Source: JBFGFX01 sp965232455 (GTDB lineage Bacteria > Pseudomonadota > Gammaproteobacteria > Steroidobacterales > Woeseiaceae). From it: 64,000 nucleotides of DNA. The stretch is taken from positions 1,798,001 to 1,862,000 of the forward strand of contig OZ246981.1 of assembly GCA_965232455.1 (NCBI GenBank), read 5' to 3'. Shown here in pieces: positions 52,346 through 60,992 of the stretch. Positions within the stretch are counted from its first letter, which is position 1, and every line of letters starts with the position of its first letter. A program made the position numbers and the translations under genes. The notes under the pieces were generated by a model. That model was not told where the DNA came from. It was given only the letters and a program-made list of their open reading frames with translations, and ran no database searches.

Positions 52346-54580
52346 TCATACTTCAAACAGGTAAGTGAACTTCGCGATGATCTGCTCGCCGGTCTCGCGG
52401 AACGCGCTATCGAGGCGCTCCGCCTCATTGCGGTTGTAGACGACATACAGATAGGAAAGCGGCCGGTATTCCCACGCCAGCCGGGCATTCCAGGTGCTGG
52501 TGTCGTTTGCGGTATTGCGTTGGTAGAAGGTCGAGAACTGCAGCTGCGGGCTCAGGGCCACGCGCAGATTCAACCCGTACAACTCCGTGTCGACGTCGCT
52601 ACGCTGAACGCCCAGGTCCCGTATCCGGTTCAGCTCGACGTCCGCCGTCGCCTCGAGGTAGGGGGACGGGGCATACCGCGCGGACAGTGTGTAGGTCGTT
52701 AGCTCGCCATCGAAGTAGTCGCCTGTTTCGACCTCGACCCCACCCGCCAGGAACGCCGATTGGTCGGATTCGATCTCCACGCGGTAGCGGGTGTAGTCAT
52801 AGTCACCCGGAGCGATCTCGATCCCGACAGGGAAGAACGGTTCGTCGAGACGCTGCCAGTTCGGCTCGACGAACGCTCCGATCTGCGCACCGTTCTGGAA
52901 GTGAACCCGAAACGGACGGACCGGCGCATAACCAAACAGTAAATCGCCGTCGTCGGAGCTCTGAAAAATGTACGCTTCGACGCCCGGATTGAAGCTCCTG
53001 ATCGCCGCGGGCAACCAGTCGGAGCGAATGTCGAAGCTGATGGCCGGGCTGTGCATGACGTAGTTCGTGTCCAGAATCTCGAGGCCGACGCCCGGGTCGT
53101 AATCCTTGTTGAAGTATTCGAGGAGGCCTATATAGACGAGGTTGTTCTCGTAGAACGCCCAGAGCTGGCCACCGATACCATCACCGGTCTCATCGTCGTG
53201 CGATACGGATGCCATTGCCTGGATGCCGTAGGACTGCTCCGGGCGCCACAGGCCGTCGACCGTGAACGTCATGTTCCGGTTTTCGTCCAGAACCACGTCG
53301 CCCATCGACAGCGAGTCGTCCTGCCGCCAGGTCACCATCCCGCCGAGCCGGCTCTGCCCGGACACATTGCGCGAGTAGCGCGCGACACCGAACCGGGACT
53401 CGGGACTCGCGCCAAGCGCCTGCTGACTCATCGCGAGCACGCCGAATTCCTGGGTCGACGAGCGTCTCGTCAGCCGCAAACCGCCGTCGAGCGGGATCGG
53501 ATTGCCGGATTCATCCAATCCGATCCGGCGACTGAAGAACGGCCGGATCCAGTTCGTCACGCTTGGGTTGAAAACGTTGGCATTCTCGAGAAAAAACTGG
53601 CGTCGCTCGGGGAAAAACACGCTGAAACGATCGAGGTTGACCACCTGCCGGTCGACGTCCGCCTGGGCGAAATCGGTGTTGACCGTCAGATCCAGCACCG
53701 TGCTCTGTGAGATCGCCCATTTGAGCTCGCCGCCGAACTCGTAGTCGGTGGTCGACGCTGCGCCGGTCTCGTCCAGGCGTTGCGCGAGGCCGTACGGATT
53801 CAGCTGGATGTTGTTCGACGGCGCCGGCGCCCGGATACCCTCCAGCACGCCCTGGTACGCCATGCGATAGATCGTGAACACGCGCGGGATCGGCGGCGCA
53901 GACGTCTTTTCGTTGCGGCTGCGGATGTTCCTGGCGAACACCACGCCGAAGCGGTCGGCGCCGGCAGGGTAGCGCAGGTTGCGCCAGGGAATCGCCATTT
54001 CGACCGTCCAGCGGTCGTCTTCGATCCGGGTTTTTACCGACCAGCGCGCGTCCCAGTCGGGATTGAACTCATCGCTGTCGATGACCTCCATATCGCGCTG
54101 ACTGCCGTACGGGGTCGTCTGAAACACCACGGCGTTGCGCTTATCCATGAAGCCGTCGATGGCGATGCCGAATAGATCGTTTTCGTCGTAGGAAAAATCG
54201 CGCTGCAGGTTTTGCACGCGGGTCGCTTCCCGCGGCTGGTGGCAGACTGCCGCGACGTAGAGCGCCGTGTCGTCGTAGGCCACACGAACGATGGTGGGGT
54301 AGGAAACCGGGTGGCCCTGCACCGGATCCTTTTGCACGAATTCGGTTATGGGTTCGGCGCGCTGCCAAACGGACTCGTCGAGCCTACCGTCGATAGCGAT
54401 CGATTCCTGTGCCAGAACGGCCTGATAGCGCGCCGGTGCATCGGGCGGGGAGAAAACGTCCTGGGCAGTTGCGATAGGCACGACAATAGCAGGTAGGAGC
54501 GAACAGACGACGAGTCCGGCGGAACCGGCAGCGCGCCGGTTTCTTCTGCGCACGTTCGATTGGGAACGGCGCTCATTCAT
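52346..54580 (-). CDS. DUF5916 outer-membrane protein with CBM9-like domain
   Basis: A 744-residue protein with a signal peptide (about 16-40), a CBM9-like beta domain (about 50-230: AIDGRLDESVWQRAEPITEF then VRVAYDDTALYVAAVC), and a long C-terminal DUF5916 part of antiparallel strands with a barrel-like pattern ending FTYLFEV. RFSVFFPERRQFFLENANVF is a conserved DUF5916 segment. The family is common in outer-membrane gene clusters but has no proven role. It starts inside the end of the permease gene (8-nt overlap) and closes module 1. Confidence 0.88.
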   Translation of the reverse strand: MNERRSQSNVRRRNRRAAGSAGLVVCSLLPAIVVPIATAQDVFSPPDAPARYQAVLAQESIAIDGRLDESVWQRAEPITEFVQKDPVQGHPVSYPTIVRVAYDDTALYVAAVCHQPREATRVQNLQRDFSYDENDLFGIAIDGFMDKRNAVVFQTTPYGSQRDMEVIDSDEFNPDWDARWSVKTRIEDDRWTVEMAIPWRNLRYPAGADRFGVVFARNIRSRNEKTSAPPIPRVFTIYRMAYQGVLEGIRAPAPSNNIQLNPYGLAQRLDETGAASTTDYEFGGELKWAISQSTVLDLTVNTDFAQADVDRQVVNLDRFSVFFPERRQFFLENANVFNPSVTNWIRPFFSRRIGLDESGNPIPLDGGLRLTRRSSTQEFGVLAMSQQALGASPESRFGVARYSRNVSGQSRLGGMVTWRQDDSLSMGDVVLDENRNMTFTVDGLWRPEQSYGIQAMASVSHDDETGDGIGGQLWAFYENNLVYIGLLEYFNKDYDPGVGLEILDTNYVMHSPAISFDIRSDWLPAAIRSFNPGVEAYIFQSSDDGDLLFGYAPVRPFRVHFQNGAQIGAFVEPNWQRLDEPFFPVGIEIAPGDYDYTRYRVEIESDQSAFLAGGVEVETGDYFDGELTTYTLSARYAPSPYLEATADVELNRIRDLGVQRSDVDTELYGLNLRVALSPQLQFSTFYQRNTANDTSTWNARLAWEYRPLSYLYVVYNRNEAERLDSAFRETGEQIIAKFTYLFEV

Positions 54581-55979
54581 AAACGGTTCCGCTGCCGAGA
54601 CGCCGGTGCGCCGCGGTCCCGGCGATCAGGCTCAGCAGGAGCAGGAACACAATGGGCGCCACCGAATCGACCGCGATGTCCGCCGCCGTCCGGTCCTCGA
54701 AGGAAAACGGCGCCATCATGTCGAACTCGGCAAGCGGCAGCCGGTTTCGGGAGACGACGGCCGGCCCGATGGCCGTCACCAGCCGATCGAGCGCCTCGCG
54801 CGCCTGCGCCTGGAAACGATGTTGGCGGTCCAGATCGGCGCCGGCCGCGGCCACGAGCAGGCGCTGCGCGATGACCGAGGGCGAAAGATACTGCGCCCAT
54901 TCGAGCGTCCGCTCACGGCCGGCGCGCGCCCGTTCGTAGGCTTCGAGGATCGGCCGGGTACTCTCACGCGCGGCCTGGTTCGACAAGTATGCAGCGCGGA
55001 AGTAGGCCGGCACCTCCCCATCGCCGACCGAGAGGTCGGGATGGTCCATCAGAAAGCCTTCGGTCAACCGCGCCAGATTCCGATTCGTCTCGCCCTGAGC
55101 CTCGCGGATCTCGGACAGGAACGCCAGCCTCGACGGCGTCGGGTACGCGGCTTCGGCCATTGTCGCCGTCGCAGCCGGGACGGCGAGCACGAGCACCAGC
55201 CACAGACCGACCATCGCCGCCGCCGTGTTCGTCGCGGATCGGAACCGGGCGACGCAGAACGCGATCGCGGCGAGCCAGAACAGACCGTAGGCCAGGCTCA
55301 CGACCAGCCACAGAGCGAATCGCGCATACCGGTCGCCGCCCGAGTCGTTGACCATCACGAGCGCGGTCATCGCGAGCATGGCGGTCAGCCAGAGCAGGCC
55401 GTTGCGAAACAAGAGGCGGGTCCAGACGAGGCGCGTCAGCCGCACCGGAGTCGACAGCACCATCGCCAGGGCGCCCCGGCTTCTCTCGCCGGCCAACACG
55501 TCGAAGGACACGGCGATCATCAGCACCGGCAGCACCAGCACGATGACGAGCGCGACGTCGAACGCGCTGGCCGCGAGCGTCGATGGATTGTCGAACTGAT
55601 AGCGCCCGAACATGCTCGACAGGTTTCGCCACGGGGAAATCTCGCCGCTGGCCGGATGCAGGTCCGCGTGGCCGATTGCAAAATCCGCGAGCGAAGACGG
55701 CGGCAGGATCGCGGGAAACGAGATGCCCATCGGATTCGCGGCGAAAGGCGACGGCTCGGTGCGCCTTTCTTCGACCGCGAGCAGATCCTCACGCCACGAC
55801 TTGAGCGCTTCGGTCTTTTCCGCCTCGAACGCCTCGAGGCTGCCGATCCGTGCATCCCGCCAGCCGTCGCCGCTCCAGCCGGCGTAAACGATCGCAACCG
55901 CGATCAACGCGACAGCGAGCAGCGCCGGTCCACGGGCGACGAAGTTCAGACGCTCGTGATAGAGAATGCCCGCAGTCAT
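54573..55979 (-). CDS. ABC-2 type permease, DUF3526 family (module 1, second permease)
   Basis: A 468-residue permease. The first helix (VARGPALLAVALIAVAIVYAG) is followed by a periplasmic loop of about 120 residues with FPAILPPSSLADFAIGHADL, then helices with VLAGERSRGALAMVLSTPV as the coupling segment, AEAAYPTPSRLAFL in the second loop and a final helix. The start at 55979 overlaps the previous stop as ATGA. The longer frame to 56141 is not coding. It pairs with the permease upstream and the ATPase at 57397-58149. Confidence 0.87.
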   Translation of the reverse strand: MTAGILYHERLNFVARGPALLAVALIAVAIVYAGWSGDGWRDARIGSLEAFEAEKTEALKSWREDLLAVEERRTEPSPFAANPMGISFPAILPPSSLADFAIGHADLHPASGEISPWRNLSSMFGRYQFDNPSTLAASAFDVALVIVLVLPVLMIAVSFDVLAGERSRGALAMVLSTPVRLTRLVWTRLLFRNGLLWLTAMLAMTALVMVNDSGGDRYARFALWLVVSLAYGLFWLAAIAFCVARFRSATNTAAAMVGLWLVLVLAVPAATATMAEAAYPTPSRLAFLSEIREAQGETNRNLARLTEGFLMDHPDLSVGDGEVPAYFRAAYLSNQAARESTRPILEAYERARAGRERTLEWAQYLSPSVIAQRLLVAAAGADLDRQHRFQAQAREALDRLVTAIGPAVVSRNRLPLAEFDMMAPFSFEDRTAADIAVDSVAPIVFLLLLSLIAGTAAHRRLGSGTVYE

Positions 55980-57400
55980 GCCGTGGGTACCTCGTGTCGA
56001 ACGGCGCGAGCGACAACCGCGTAGGCAAAACACAATGAGGCGGCGAGCCACGCGAGCAGCAACAGGACATCCGTCAGGTACGTGGCGGAAACGGATCCCA
56101 GCCCGGGCAGGCTGTGATCGAAGTCCTCGAACTGTTCCCACAAAGCGGCGTCCGCGGTGTACGACGCGTTGGCGTCACCGGCATTGAGCATGTAATCCTC
56201 GTTCAGGAGCTTGATCATGTCGCGCCGGTGCAGTTCGGCGGCGGCGGTGAACGCTCGCTGGTGCGCACGATCGGTCCCGGCGATGCCTCGCGACAGATTG
56301 GCGGCCGTAATCGCGGGGGTCAGTGCGGAGAACCAGCGCCCGACGTTTTCCTGCGCCTGGTAGCGACTGTCCAGCCCGTCGTACACGCGCTCGAATTCCG
56401 GGATCGACAGTTCCTCGCTGACCTGGAGTCTGTAGGCGCCGTAGTTGATCGGAAGCTCCTCCAGGGTGGAGACGCCGTGCGCGTTCAACAGATCGGCTTC
56501 GATTTGCTGCTGCCGCTCCTCGTCCGAGTAGTAGGTGTACGACGCCGCGCCCAACTGTTGCGACACCTCCCTTGCGTCGGGCTGCGGATGGAGGCTGGTG
56601 CCCAGATCCGCAGCGAAGCGGGGTACGAGCACCGTCATCAGCGCCCAGACGCCGGCAAGCGCCAGAAATGCCGCCTGCCGGGTGCGGAACAGCGCGGATA
56701 CCCCGAGCGCCACGGCCACGCAGATCGCCAGATACACCGAAAACACCCCGAACAGCGCGGCCAATCGCAACACGGCATCCGCGCCGACGGCGGCCGGGGT
56801 TGCGACGAGGGCAAACGCGGCCAGTCCCAGGAAGATCAGAGCGAACGCCGCCATCGTAAGTCGCAAGCCGGCGCCGAACTTGCCGGCAAAAAACTCGCGA
56901 CCGTTGACGCCCGCCGCCAGGAGCTGGCGCAGCGTACCGTCCTCGCGTTCGCCGGCGATGCTCCCGTACATCGTCAGGAAGATGAGTAACGGCGCCGCGG
57001 TGAGCAGCAGGAAGGCGGGCGTCAGCTGCGCGTAACGGCTCAGCTCGCCGCCGTCCTCGGCGCGACGGAACACGGCGGGGTCCTGGTAGTGCGCTTCCAT
57101 CCATACCGCGAGACCGGCAAAGTCGTTCGTACCCGGATCGATGAGCGCCAGCGGCGACGCCGGTCTGAACGCATACCGTGAGAAGTGCGCGGCCGAATGC
57201 GGATTGCGGTCGCCCTGGTTCATCCAGACGTCCTTGTCCGTGCGCTCCGCCGCCGTTTTTTCCTTGTCGAACACCTGCTCACGCTGCAGGCCCGCTGCGA
57301 GACTCGCAAAAAGCAGCACAACGGTTACCGCCAGCAGGACTTTCATCAGCGACTCGCGACGCAGGACGAGCGTCTCCTTGCGCGCGATTGCCCGGCTCAT
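55976..57400 (-). CDS. ABC-2 type permease, DUF3526 family (module 1, first permease)
   Basis: A 474-residue permease with an N-terminal helix and a periplasmic loop with HFSRYAFRPASPLALIDPG and MEAHYQDPAVF. The helices that follow include the coupling motif AGEREDGTLRQLLAAGV. A second periplasmic loop of about 150 residues precedes the last helix. The loop motif is shared with the permease of module 2 at 47864-49300, about 8 kb away, which shows duplication. It overlaps the ATPase gene by 4 nt. Confidence 0.88.
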   Translation of the reverse strand: MSRAIARKETLVLRRESLMKVLLAVTVVLLFASLAAGLQREQVFDKEKTAAERTDKDVWMNQGDRNPHSAAHFSRYAFRPASPLALIDPGTNDFAGLAVWMEAHYQDPAVFRRAEDGGELSRYAQLTPAFLLLTAAPLLIFLTMYGSIAGEREDGTLRQLLAAGVNGREFFAGKFGAGLRLTMAAFALIFLGLAAFALVATPAAVGADAVLRLAALFGVFSVYLAICVAVALGVSALFRTRQAAFLALAGVWALMTVLVPRFAADLGTSLHPQPDAREVSQQLGAASYTYYSDEERQQQIEADLLNAHGVSTLEELPINYGAYRLQVSEELSIPEFERVYDGLDSRYQAQENVGRWFSALTPAITAANLSRGIAGTDRAHQRAFTAAAELHRRDMIKLLNEDYMLNAGDANASYTADAALWEQFEDFDHSLPGLGSVSATYLTDVLLLLAWLAASLCFAYAVVARAVRHEVPTA

Positions 57401-58149
57401 GCCGCCTGCTCCGCCGGGCCGCCCGCATCCGCCTCGTGCAGGTGCTCGAGATAGATGTGTTCGATTTCCCGGGCGTCGAGCGCGTCCGCGTCGAGCATAT
57501 TGACCAACCGCCCCTGCATCATGATGCCGATGCGGTTGCCGATCTCCTTCGCCCGGAAGATGTCGTGCGTGGCCATCAGCACCGCGCAGCCGTCGTCGCG
57601 GAGCCGGCAGATGAGTTCGCCGAGGCTGTTCGCGGCCGACGGGTCGAGCCCGGACAGCGGCTCGTCCAGCAGCAGGGCTTTCGCCTCCCTGGCCATCGAA
57701 ATCGCGATCCCGACCTTTTGCCGCATCCCCTTCGAGTAGGTGGACGCGCGCCGGTTGTGCGCTTCGTCGGGCAGGCCCGCGGCGCTCAGCAGCGCCGACA
57801 GCTCATCGGCCGAGCGTTCCCGACCGGTGAGCTTGTCGAAGAAAGCGATGTTTTCGAGCCCGGTCAGCTTCGGATACAGCGCGACGGACTCCGGGAGGTA
57901 GGCGAGCCGCTTACGCGCGTCGAACGGCGCTTTCGCAACCTCGATCCCGTCGACCAGGGCAGCGCCGGTGTCCGGCTCTAGAAAACCCAGGAACAGATTG
58001 ATGGTTGTCGTTTTACCCGCACCGTTTGCGCCGAGCAGGCACACGACCTCGCCGGAGGGCACGGCAAGATCGAGCTTGTCGAGCGCAACCGTCGGGCCGA
58101 ATTTTTTTCCGAGCTCTTTTGCTTCCAGAGCGTAGCTTGCAGATGTCAT
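57397..58149 (-). CDS. ABC transporter ATP-binding protein (module 1)
   Basis: A 250-residue ATPase with Walker A GANGAGKTTT near residue 43, signature YSKGMRQKVGI and Walker B ALLLDEPLSGLD. Overall it resembles the module 2 ATPase, including the YSKGMRQ signature. It starts 27 nt after the TonB receptor gene and ends inside the start of the first permease gene. It would drive transport or mechanical work through the two DUF3526 permeases. Confidence 0.95.
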   Translation of the reverse strand: MTSASYALEAKELGKKFGPTVALDKLDLAVPSGEVVCLLGANGAGKTTTINLFLGFLEPDTGAALVDGIEVAKAPFDARKRLAYLPESVALYPKLTGLENIAFFDKLTGRERSADELSALLSAAGLPDEAHNRRASTYSKGMRQKVGIAISMAREAKALLLDEPLSGLDPSAANSLGELICRLRDDGCAVLMATHDIFRAKEIGNRIGIMMQGRLVNMLDADALDAREIEHIYLEHLHEADAGGPAEQAA

Positions 58150-58176
58150 TGCTTTCCTCCTATTGTCCGCACGCGC

Positions 58177-60423
58177 CTAGAATTGCCAGCGCAGCGTGGC
58201 CCTCGCGAGTCTCGGGACGCCGGGCGTGACGTTGGTCGCCATCGTCCGCGAGCCCGCGAAAAAGAAGTAATAGTCTTCGTCCAGCAGATTGGTGACGGAC
58301 AGATCGAGCGACAGTGAGTCATTGCCGGGAAACTCGATCGACGCGGAAACGCCGAGCAGATCGTAACTGCCGGCAGATACGCTGTTGGATAGGTCGACGA
58401 AATAATCGTCGTACCACTCGTAGGTGAGCCGAGCTTCCAGCCAGTCGGTAAAAGTCCGGGCAACTTCGACGTAAACGACGTTCTCCGGGACGCCCTGCGG
58501 CGTGACCCCCGAAAATTCCTGGTCGGGCGCGCCGAACGAGCCCGCGATGATCAGTTCGTCCCATTCGGGGTCGAGGTAGGTGTAGTTGACGATTGCGCTC
58601 GTCCGCTCCGTCGGCCTGAACCGCAGTGAACCCTCGAACCCGCGGCTCGAATACGCCTGGCCAGTCGTCGCGAGCGACGGCGGTCCATCCGGATCCGGAT
58701 TGGGCACGAAAATGCGCCGGTCCTCCTGTTCCAGGTAGAAAACCGCGGTCTCCCACTCGATGCGCCCGTCACCCGTACGGCCCTTCCAGCCGATCTCGAA
58801 ACTGTCGATGGTCGTCGGCTCTTCGTCCCGGGCATAGCGGTCCGGCTCCCACTGGAACACCGGACCGAAGTTCGAGTTGAAGCCCCGGCCATAACTCGTG
58901 TAGAGGATGCCGCCTCCGTAGTCGTAAGAAAGCGATGCCTTGGGAGAAAAGGCATCGGCATCTCCGGTTGCGCGCTGATCCACCGGCTGGGTGCCGACGA
59001 CGTCGAAGTCGACCTCGCGCTCGAACCGGTCGTAACGCAGGCCGACCGTCAGTTCGAGCCGGTCGTTCAGCCGGATCTCGTCCTGAACGAATGCTCCCGC
59101 AAACGAATTGGTCGTGTCCGCAACCGTGCGTAGCTGGCTGCGCACAAAGCAGGCGTTGTCCGGCGCGTCGTTTGTCACCTCACCCGTCGAGTAGTCGACC
59201 AGGATCGCGTAAAAGCGGAAGCCGCACTCGCCGGAAAAGAACGGGTCGATCTCGCCTGACCAGCGATCCGCCTCGTCGAGCGTCGCGCGCTCGCCGCTGA
59301 TGCCGGCGACGACGGTATGGCGGCCCGAGTTCCAGTTGACGAGTGCCTCGCCGAAGAACACGTCTGCTTCGCTCTCCGACGCAAAGCCGTTGACGCCCAT
59401 AATCGAATTCGCCGGATCGAACTCGAAGAAATCGTAGAAGTTGAGTGCAACGTCGGAGTCGAACGATCTCGCCTGACCCGTGAACTGGAAATTCAATGAA
59501 TCGGACACGGCGTATTCGTAACGCGCGGCGGCAATGACGCCTTCCCTGTCGTTACCCGCGGGCAGGTAGCCGAGGAACGTCTCGTCTCCGCCGACAACGT
59601 CGACGACGGTGCCGTCGCCCAGCGTGGGGATCACGCTCGGCACTTCCGCGTCACGATTGTAGTACGTCAACCACCCGGTGAGGTTCCCGCGCTCTCCGAC
59701 CGGCAATGCGCCTTTCACGAACACGCTCGCGAGCTCGCGCCGACTGTTGTCGCGCCAGCCCTCGAAGTCCTCGTACACGGCGCTGAGCATCACGCCGGCG
59801 CCGCTGTCGAAACCGCGTTCGACGTGCGCCTCGGCCCTGAAGAAATTCTCGCTGCCGGCGCTGACGGACAGCACCGACCGGTCCTCACGAAGCGGACGCG
59901 TCCGGTAATTGACGGCGCCGGCGATCGCGCCCCGCCCGTACAACGCCGACACCGGACCGCGCACGATCTCGATCGTGTCGACGACCGGATACGGCACCTC
60001 GAACAGCAGCACCTCCTCGTCCGGTCCCACGAACGGAATGCCGTCAACCAGGGCGAGGAAAGTGTCGTTTCCGTGGTTGCCGGTGACGCCCCGGATCGAA
60101 ACGAACGGAAACTCTTCGCCGTCACCTTCGCCACGGCGGAAGAAAACGCCGGGCACGCCGCGAAATTCGTCGGTGCCGTAGTTGAAACCCTTGGCGCGCA
60201 ATTCGCCGACGTCCTGTACGGTCACCGACGCGGCAACCTCGAGCAGCGGCTTGCCGCGGCGCGTGGCCGTTACGACGATTTCATCAAGGGGATCGTCGGC
60301 ACTCCCAATAACCGTTTGCGCGGCCGCATCAGGGCCGCCTGTAAATGCAGTAGATGCGACGGCGGCAACGATGCCGGCCGCACGCGCGATGCAAGTATTC
60401 ACTCTCCTGACCTCGAAATGCAT
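58177..60423 (-). CDS. TonB-dependent receptor (module 1)
   Basis: A 748-residue outer-membrane receptor with a signal peptide ending about DAAAQT, a TonB box (DEIVVTATR), a plug with VDTIEIVRGPVSALYGRG, and a barrel ending ATLRWQF. An alternative start is the GTG at 60402, which has GAGG at 8 nt, while the ATG at 60423 has no clear site. It lies between a small secreted His/Cys protein and the ABC ATPase of module 1. The ligand is unknown; the context allows a metal complex or a peptide. Confidence 0.9.
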   Translation of the reverse strand: MHFEVRRVNTCIARAAGIVAAVASTAFTGGPDAAAQTVIGSADDPLDEIVVTATRRGKPLLEVAASVTVQDVGELRAKGFNYGTDEFRGVPGVFFRRGEGDGEEFPFVSIRGVTGNHGNDTFLALVDGIPFVGPDEEVLLFEVPYPVVDTIEIVRGPVSALYGRGAIAGAVNYRTRPLREDRSVLSVSAGSENFFRAEAHVERGFDSGAGVMLSAVYEDFEGWRDNSRRELASVFVKGALPVGERGNLTGWLTYYNRDAEVPSVIPTLGDGTVVDVVGGDETFLGYLPAGNDREGVIAAARYEYAVSDSLNFQFTGQARSFDSDVALNFYDFFEFDPANSIMGVNGFASESEADVFFGEALVNWNSGRHTVVAGISGERATLDEADRWSGEIDPFFSGECGFRFYAILVDYSTGEVTNDAPDNACFVRSQLRTVADTTNSFAGAFVQDEIRLNDRLELTVGLRYDRFEREVDFDVVGTQPVDQRATGDADAFSPKASLSYDYGGGILYTSYGRGFNSNFGPVFQWEPDRYARDEEPTTIDSFEIGWKGRTGDGRIEWETAVFYLEQEDRRIFVPNPDPDGPPSLATTGQAYSSRGFEGSLRFRPTERTSAIVNYTYLDPEWDELIIAGSFGAPDQEFSGVTPQGVPENVVYVEVARTFTDWLEARLTYEWYDDYFVDLSNSVSAGSYDLLGVSASIEFPGNDSLSLDLSVTNLLDEDYYFFFAGSRTMATNVTPGVPRLARATLRWQF

Positions 60424-60428
60424 TGCAG

Positions 60429-60469
60429 GGCGGCACGACGTGCCGCCGGTAAACGGCGCGAAGCGCCGT
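60429..60469 (-). other. Two consecutive hairpins between the small His/Cys gene and the TonB receptor
   Basis: GGCGGCAC (60429-60436) pairs with GTGCCGCC (60440-60447), and ACGGCGC (60453-60459) pairs with GCGCCGT (60463-60469). Both have 3-nt loops. They sit in the 65-nt intercistronic gap, just upstream of the receptor start. They could trim, stabilise or attenuate the transcript so that the first gene is made in larger amounts. Confidence 0.5.
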
Positions 60470-60488
60470 CATTCAGGCATTTCGGGTC

Positions 60489-60782
60489 TTAGGGAGAGGC
60501 GCGGGATCGGTAATGAGAAAAACCGTCGGCACGAATGGCGACGACGGCTTCGCCGGCGGCCGCAAACGAAGTGGCCGGAAGCGCGGTTGCCCCGCCCGCG
60601 TCGACGGTAACATCGTCGTCACGGTCGGATTTCAGGCAAACCACGCAGGTTTCGTCAAGCTCGGTTATCGAGTGATCGAATTGATGGAACGCAAACGATG
60701 CCTGCGACCAGGCCAACAACACGAGCAGCAGCCACGTGAACGTGGGTGCGGTCCGTCGAAAGTGGTGTCGGTTTATTGGCAT
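60489..60782 (-). CDS. Small secreted or membrane-anchored His/Cys protein (DUF2946-like)
   Basis: A 97-residue protein with a hydrophobic leader (FTWLLLVLLAWSQASFAFHQFDHS), followed by CVVC near residue 47 and a variable acidic tail. The H-x3-H and C-x2-C arrangement after a leader resembles small DUF2946-type proteins often found near metal uptake genes. The start at 60782 (MPINRHHF) is where the leader begins; the frame to 60983 covers the promoter. It is the first gene of the TonB/ABC cluster. Metal binding is an inference. Confidence 0.65.
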   Translation of the reverse strand: MPINRHHFRRTAPTFTWLLLVLLAWSQASFAFHQFDHSITELDETCVVCLKSDRDDDVTVDAGGATALPATSFAAAGEAVVAIRADGFSHYRSRASP

Positions 60783-60796
60783 GATTGTGAACCGGT

Positions 60797-60821
60797 TCGA
60801 TTCGATTTGCACACGAATCGA
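60797..60821 (-). promoter_or_regulatory. 8-9-8 inverted repeat upstream of the TonB/ABC cluster
   Basis: TCGATTCG (60797-60804) and CGAATCGA (60814-60821) form a perfect 8-bp inverted repeat with a 9-nt spacer, 15 nt upstream of the first gene of the cluster. Spacing and symmetry fit a dimeric repressor site. On the minus strand, GAAATGCTAT further upstream looks like half of a Zur site, but no second half is present. Confidence 0.5.
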
Positions 60822-60992
60822 CAATCTTGATTGATAGCATTTCCAATCAGGAGGGGCAATAACTTTTTGCCATGATGCGTCGCCCTGCGGAACGCTAGGC
60901 GCGGATAACCCCTTAACGTAAGCGACTTTTCCGTCTGCCGCCCCGGAAATATCGAAGCCCCGGACGGTCCGGTTCGGGGCCACCTCCCTTTT

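Noticed and set aside
54606..56024. 472-residue plus-strand frame rich in Arg, Gln and His
   Set aside because: Opposite a DUF3526 permease whose helices and overlaps with its neighbours are convincing.
60829..60860. Zur box upstream of the small His/Cys gene
   Set aside because: Only one half (GAAATGCTAT on the minus strand) resembles the site; the inverted second half is absent.
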